Origin: Verrucomicrobia bacterium UBA1211
GTDB lineage: Bacteria > Verrucomicrobiota > Kiritimatiellia > RFP12 > UBA1067
DNA length: 6,384 bases
Direction: 5' to 3'
Assembly: GCA_002309585.1 (NCBI GenBank)
Contig: DBXN01000107.1
Span: 1 to 6,384, forward strand
In this document: one piece after another, positions 5,525-6,384 of the stretch
Layout of the letters: each line of letters opens with the position of its first letter
Position numbering within the stretch: position 1 is the first letter of the stretch
Made by a program: the position numbers and the translations under genes
Notes under the pieces: generated by a model
Databases searched by the model: none
What the model saw: only the letters and a program-made list of their open reading frames with translations
Told to the model about the DNA's origin: nothing

Positions 5525-5562
5525 AGGGACATTCCGTAGCGTATCGGTACTTTGGGGGGCGC

Positions 5563-6384
5563 CTATTCGGCGCGGTAGACGTAGTTGAGGCGGCCGAGGG
5601 GGGCGGCGTCGCCGTGATCGTAGAAATCGGCGACGGTGGCGATGGGGGCCGTGCTGTCCGCCGCCTTGAACCAGAGGGTGAAGGCGGGGGCGGTGAGCCC
5701 CAGCGCGGCGCGGGGGACGCGGAAGGTGATGGTGTCGCCATCGACCGTATAGGGGATCGGGCGATCGGGGATGTCGGTGCAGGCCAACGCTTCGCCGGGA
5801 GTCGTGATCCGGGCGAGGGTCGTGGTGCCATCCGCGCGGGGGGTGTTGTTCAGGACGAAGCGGTAGCCGGGACCGCCTCCCGGATTGAGGTAGAGTTTCA
5901 GCCAGGTTCCGGTCCGGTCGGCGGAGGCGATCGGTTTCCGGGTCTGGATCTGGAAATGGAGGTCGACCGCGTCATGCCGGATCCCGATCCGGCGGATCGC
6001 GTGGCGCTGGGTCCGGTTCTCGTAGACTTGGCCGTAGCCGGGGGCGTGGCGCGGGAAGTCGCCGTCCGCGACGTGGTCGTAAAAGGCCATGCCGGCCCCG
6101 GCGACGTGGACGGGGTGGGGGGCGGCGCCTTTGTAGCGGCGGACATATCCGACCAGCTGCATGAAGAAGTTGTCGAAGTAGCCGCCGCGCATCATCTCGA
6201 TGTCGCGGCTGTATTCGGTGTTGGCGCAGTCGACGAACATGATCGGCCGCTCCGGGATTCCCTTCCAGCGGCCCATGATCCACTCGTTCCAACCCGTCAC
6301 CAGCACGACCGGCGGATCGCTCCGCAGCGCGTGGTCGAACTGCTCGGCGAAGTTGTATCCCCTGGTCCAGGCGTCCGGCGCGGG
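5563..6384 (-). CDS. C-terminal part of a putative carbohydrate-active protein (WNEW motif plus beta-sandwich-like domain), 5' end outside window
   Basis: The frame is open from the right edge to TAG at 5563: 273 residues of a longer protein, so the true start is not in the window. A GTG at 6306 is internal, since coding character continues upstream of it (GYNFAEQFDHAL at residues 9-20). Residues 27-86 carry VLVTGWNEW (W32-N33-E34-W35), FVD (50-52), EYSRDIE (57-63) and VRRYKG (81-86). WNEW near a barrel end recalls the GH99/WbsX-like and GH71-like TIM-barrel families, but that link is from memory of motifs. Residues from about 98 to the end (YDHVADGDFPRH, VDLHFQIQTRKP, WLKLYLNPGGGPGYRFVLNN, FRVPRAALGL) have the alternating pattern of a beta-sandwich such as CBM9-like or DOMON domains. 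Likely acts on polysaccharide; substrate unknown. Convergent with the PEP-CTERM gene; no T-tract terminator follows its stop. Confidence 0.8.
   Translation of the reverse strand, partial: PAPDAWTRGYNFAEQFDHALRSDPPVVLVTGWNEWIMGRWKGIPERPIMFVDCANTEYSRDIEMMRGGYFDNFFMQLVGYVRRYKGAAPHPVHVAGAGMAFYDHVADGDFPRHAPGYGQVYENRTQRHAIRRIGIRHDAVDLHFQIQTRKPIASADRTGTWLKLYLNPGGGPGYRFVLNNTPRADGTTTLARITTPGEALACTDIPDRPIPYTVDGDTITFRVPRAALGLTAPAFTLWFKAADSTAPIATVADFYDHGDAAPLGRLNYVYRAE

Noticed and set aside
5559..5573. GCGCC/GGCGC hairpin at the stop of the right-hand minus-strand gene as a terminator
   Set aside because: The stem is only 5 bp and includes the stop codon, and the minus strand continues with C's, not T's.
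5563..6306. GTG at 6306 as the real start of the right-hand gene
   Set aside because: The frame continues to the window edge with protein-like sequence, and a start here would cut just before the WNEW core of the domain.

Overview
The window carries four protein-coding genes, two of them cut by the window edges. The combination of a single-polypeptide SecD-SecF fusion, a PEP-CTERM sorted surface protein, a sugar-active-enzyme-like protein of the WNEW type and G+C-rich coding DNA suggests a Gram-negative bacterium of the PVC group (Kiritimatiellota, Verrucomicrobiota or Lentisphaerota). This is an inference from gene content, not a sequence match.

Left part (1-4149, minus strand): tgt, yajC and a fused secDF run in the same direction. 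This is the well-known queuosine/Sec cluster order, tgt-yajC-secD-secF. Tgt exchanges guanine 34 for preQ1 in tRNA. YajC and SecDF are the accessory membrane module of the Sec translocase, and SecDF uses the proton-motive force to help pull proteins across. The gaps are not empty. Between tgt and yajC lies an inverted pair of REP-like hairpins, next to a 7-bp tandem repeat that contains the tgt stop codon. Between yajC and secDF lie a weak terminator-like hairpin and an extended -10 promoter embedded in a 21-bp palindrome, so secDF may also be transcribed separately.

Middle (4150-5325): a divergent intergenic region leads into a plus-strand gene for a secreted protein with a signal peptide and a C-terminal PEP-CTERM tag. 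It has a readable promoter with nested inverted repeats, a strong ribosome binding site and a textbook terminator. The body of the gene is far richer in A+T than its neighbours, but the sorting tag is G+C-rich.

Right part (5326-6384): the gap between the convergent genes holds the most unusual element. Twelve CTAG tetramers lie between 5363 and 5463 with steps of 9,9,9,8,9,9,9,8,9,9,9 bp, and a thirteenth lies at 5330. By eye, CTAG occurs nowhere else in the window. A second plus-strand terminator-like hairpin follows the array. The window ends in the 3' part of a minus-strand gene for a protein with a WNEW motif and a probable C-terminal beta-sandwich domain, perhaps a secreted carbohydrate-active enzyme.
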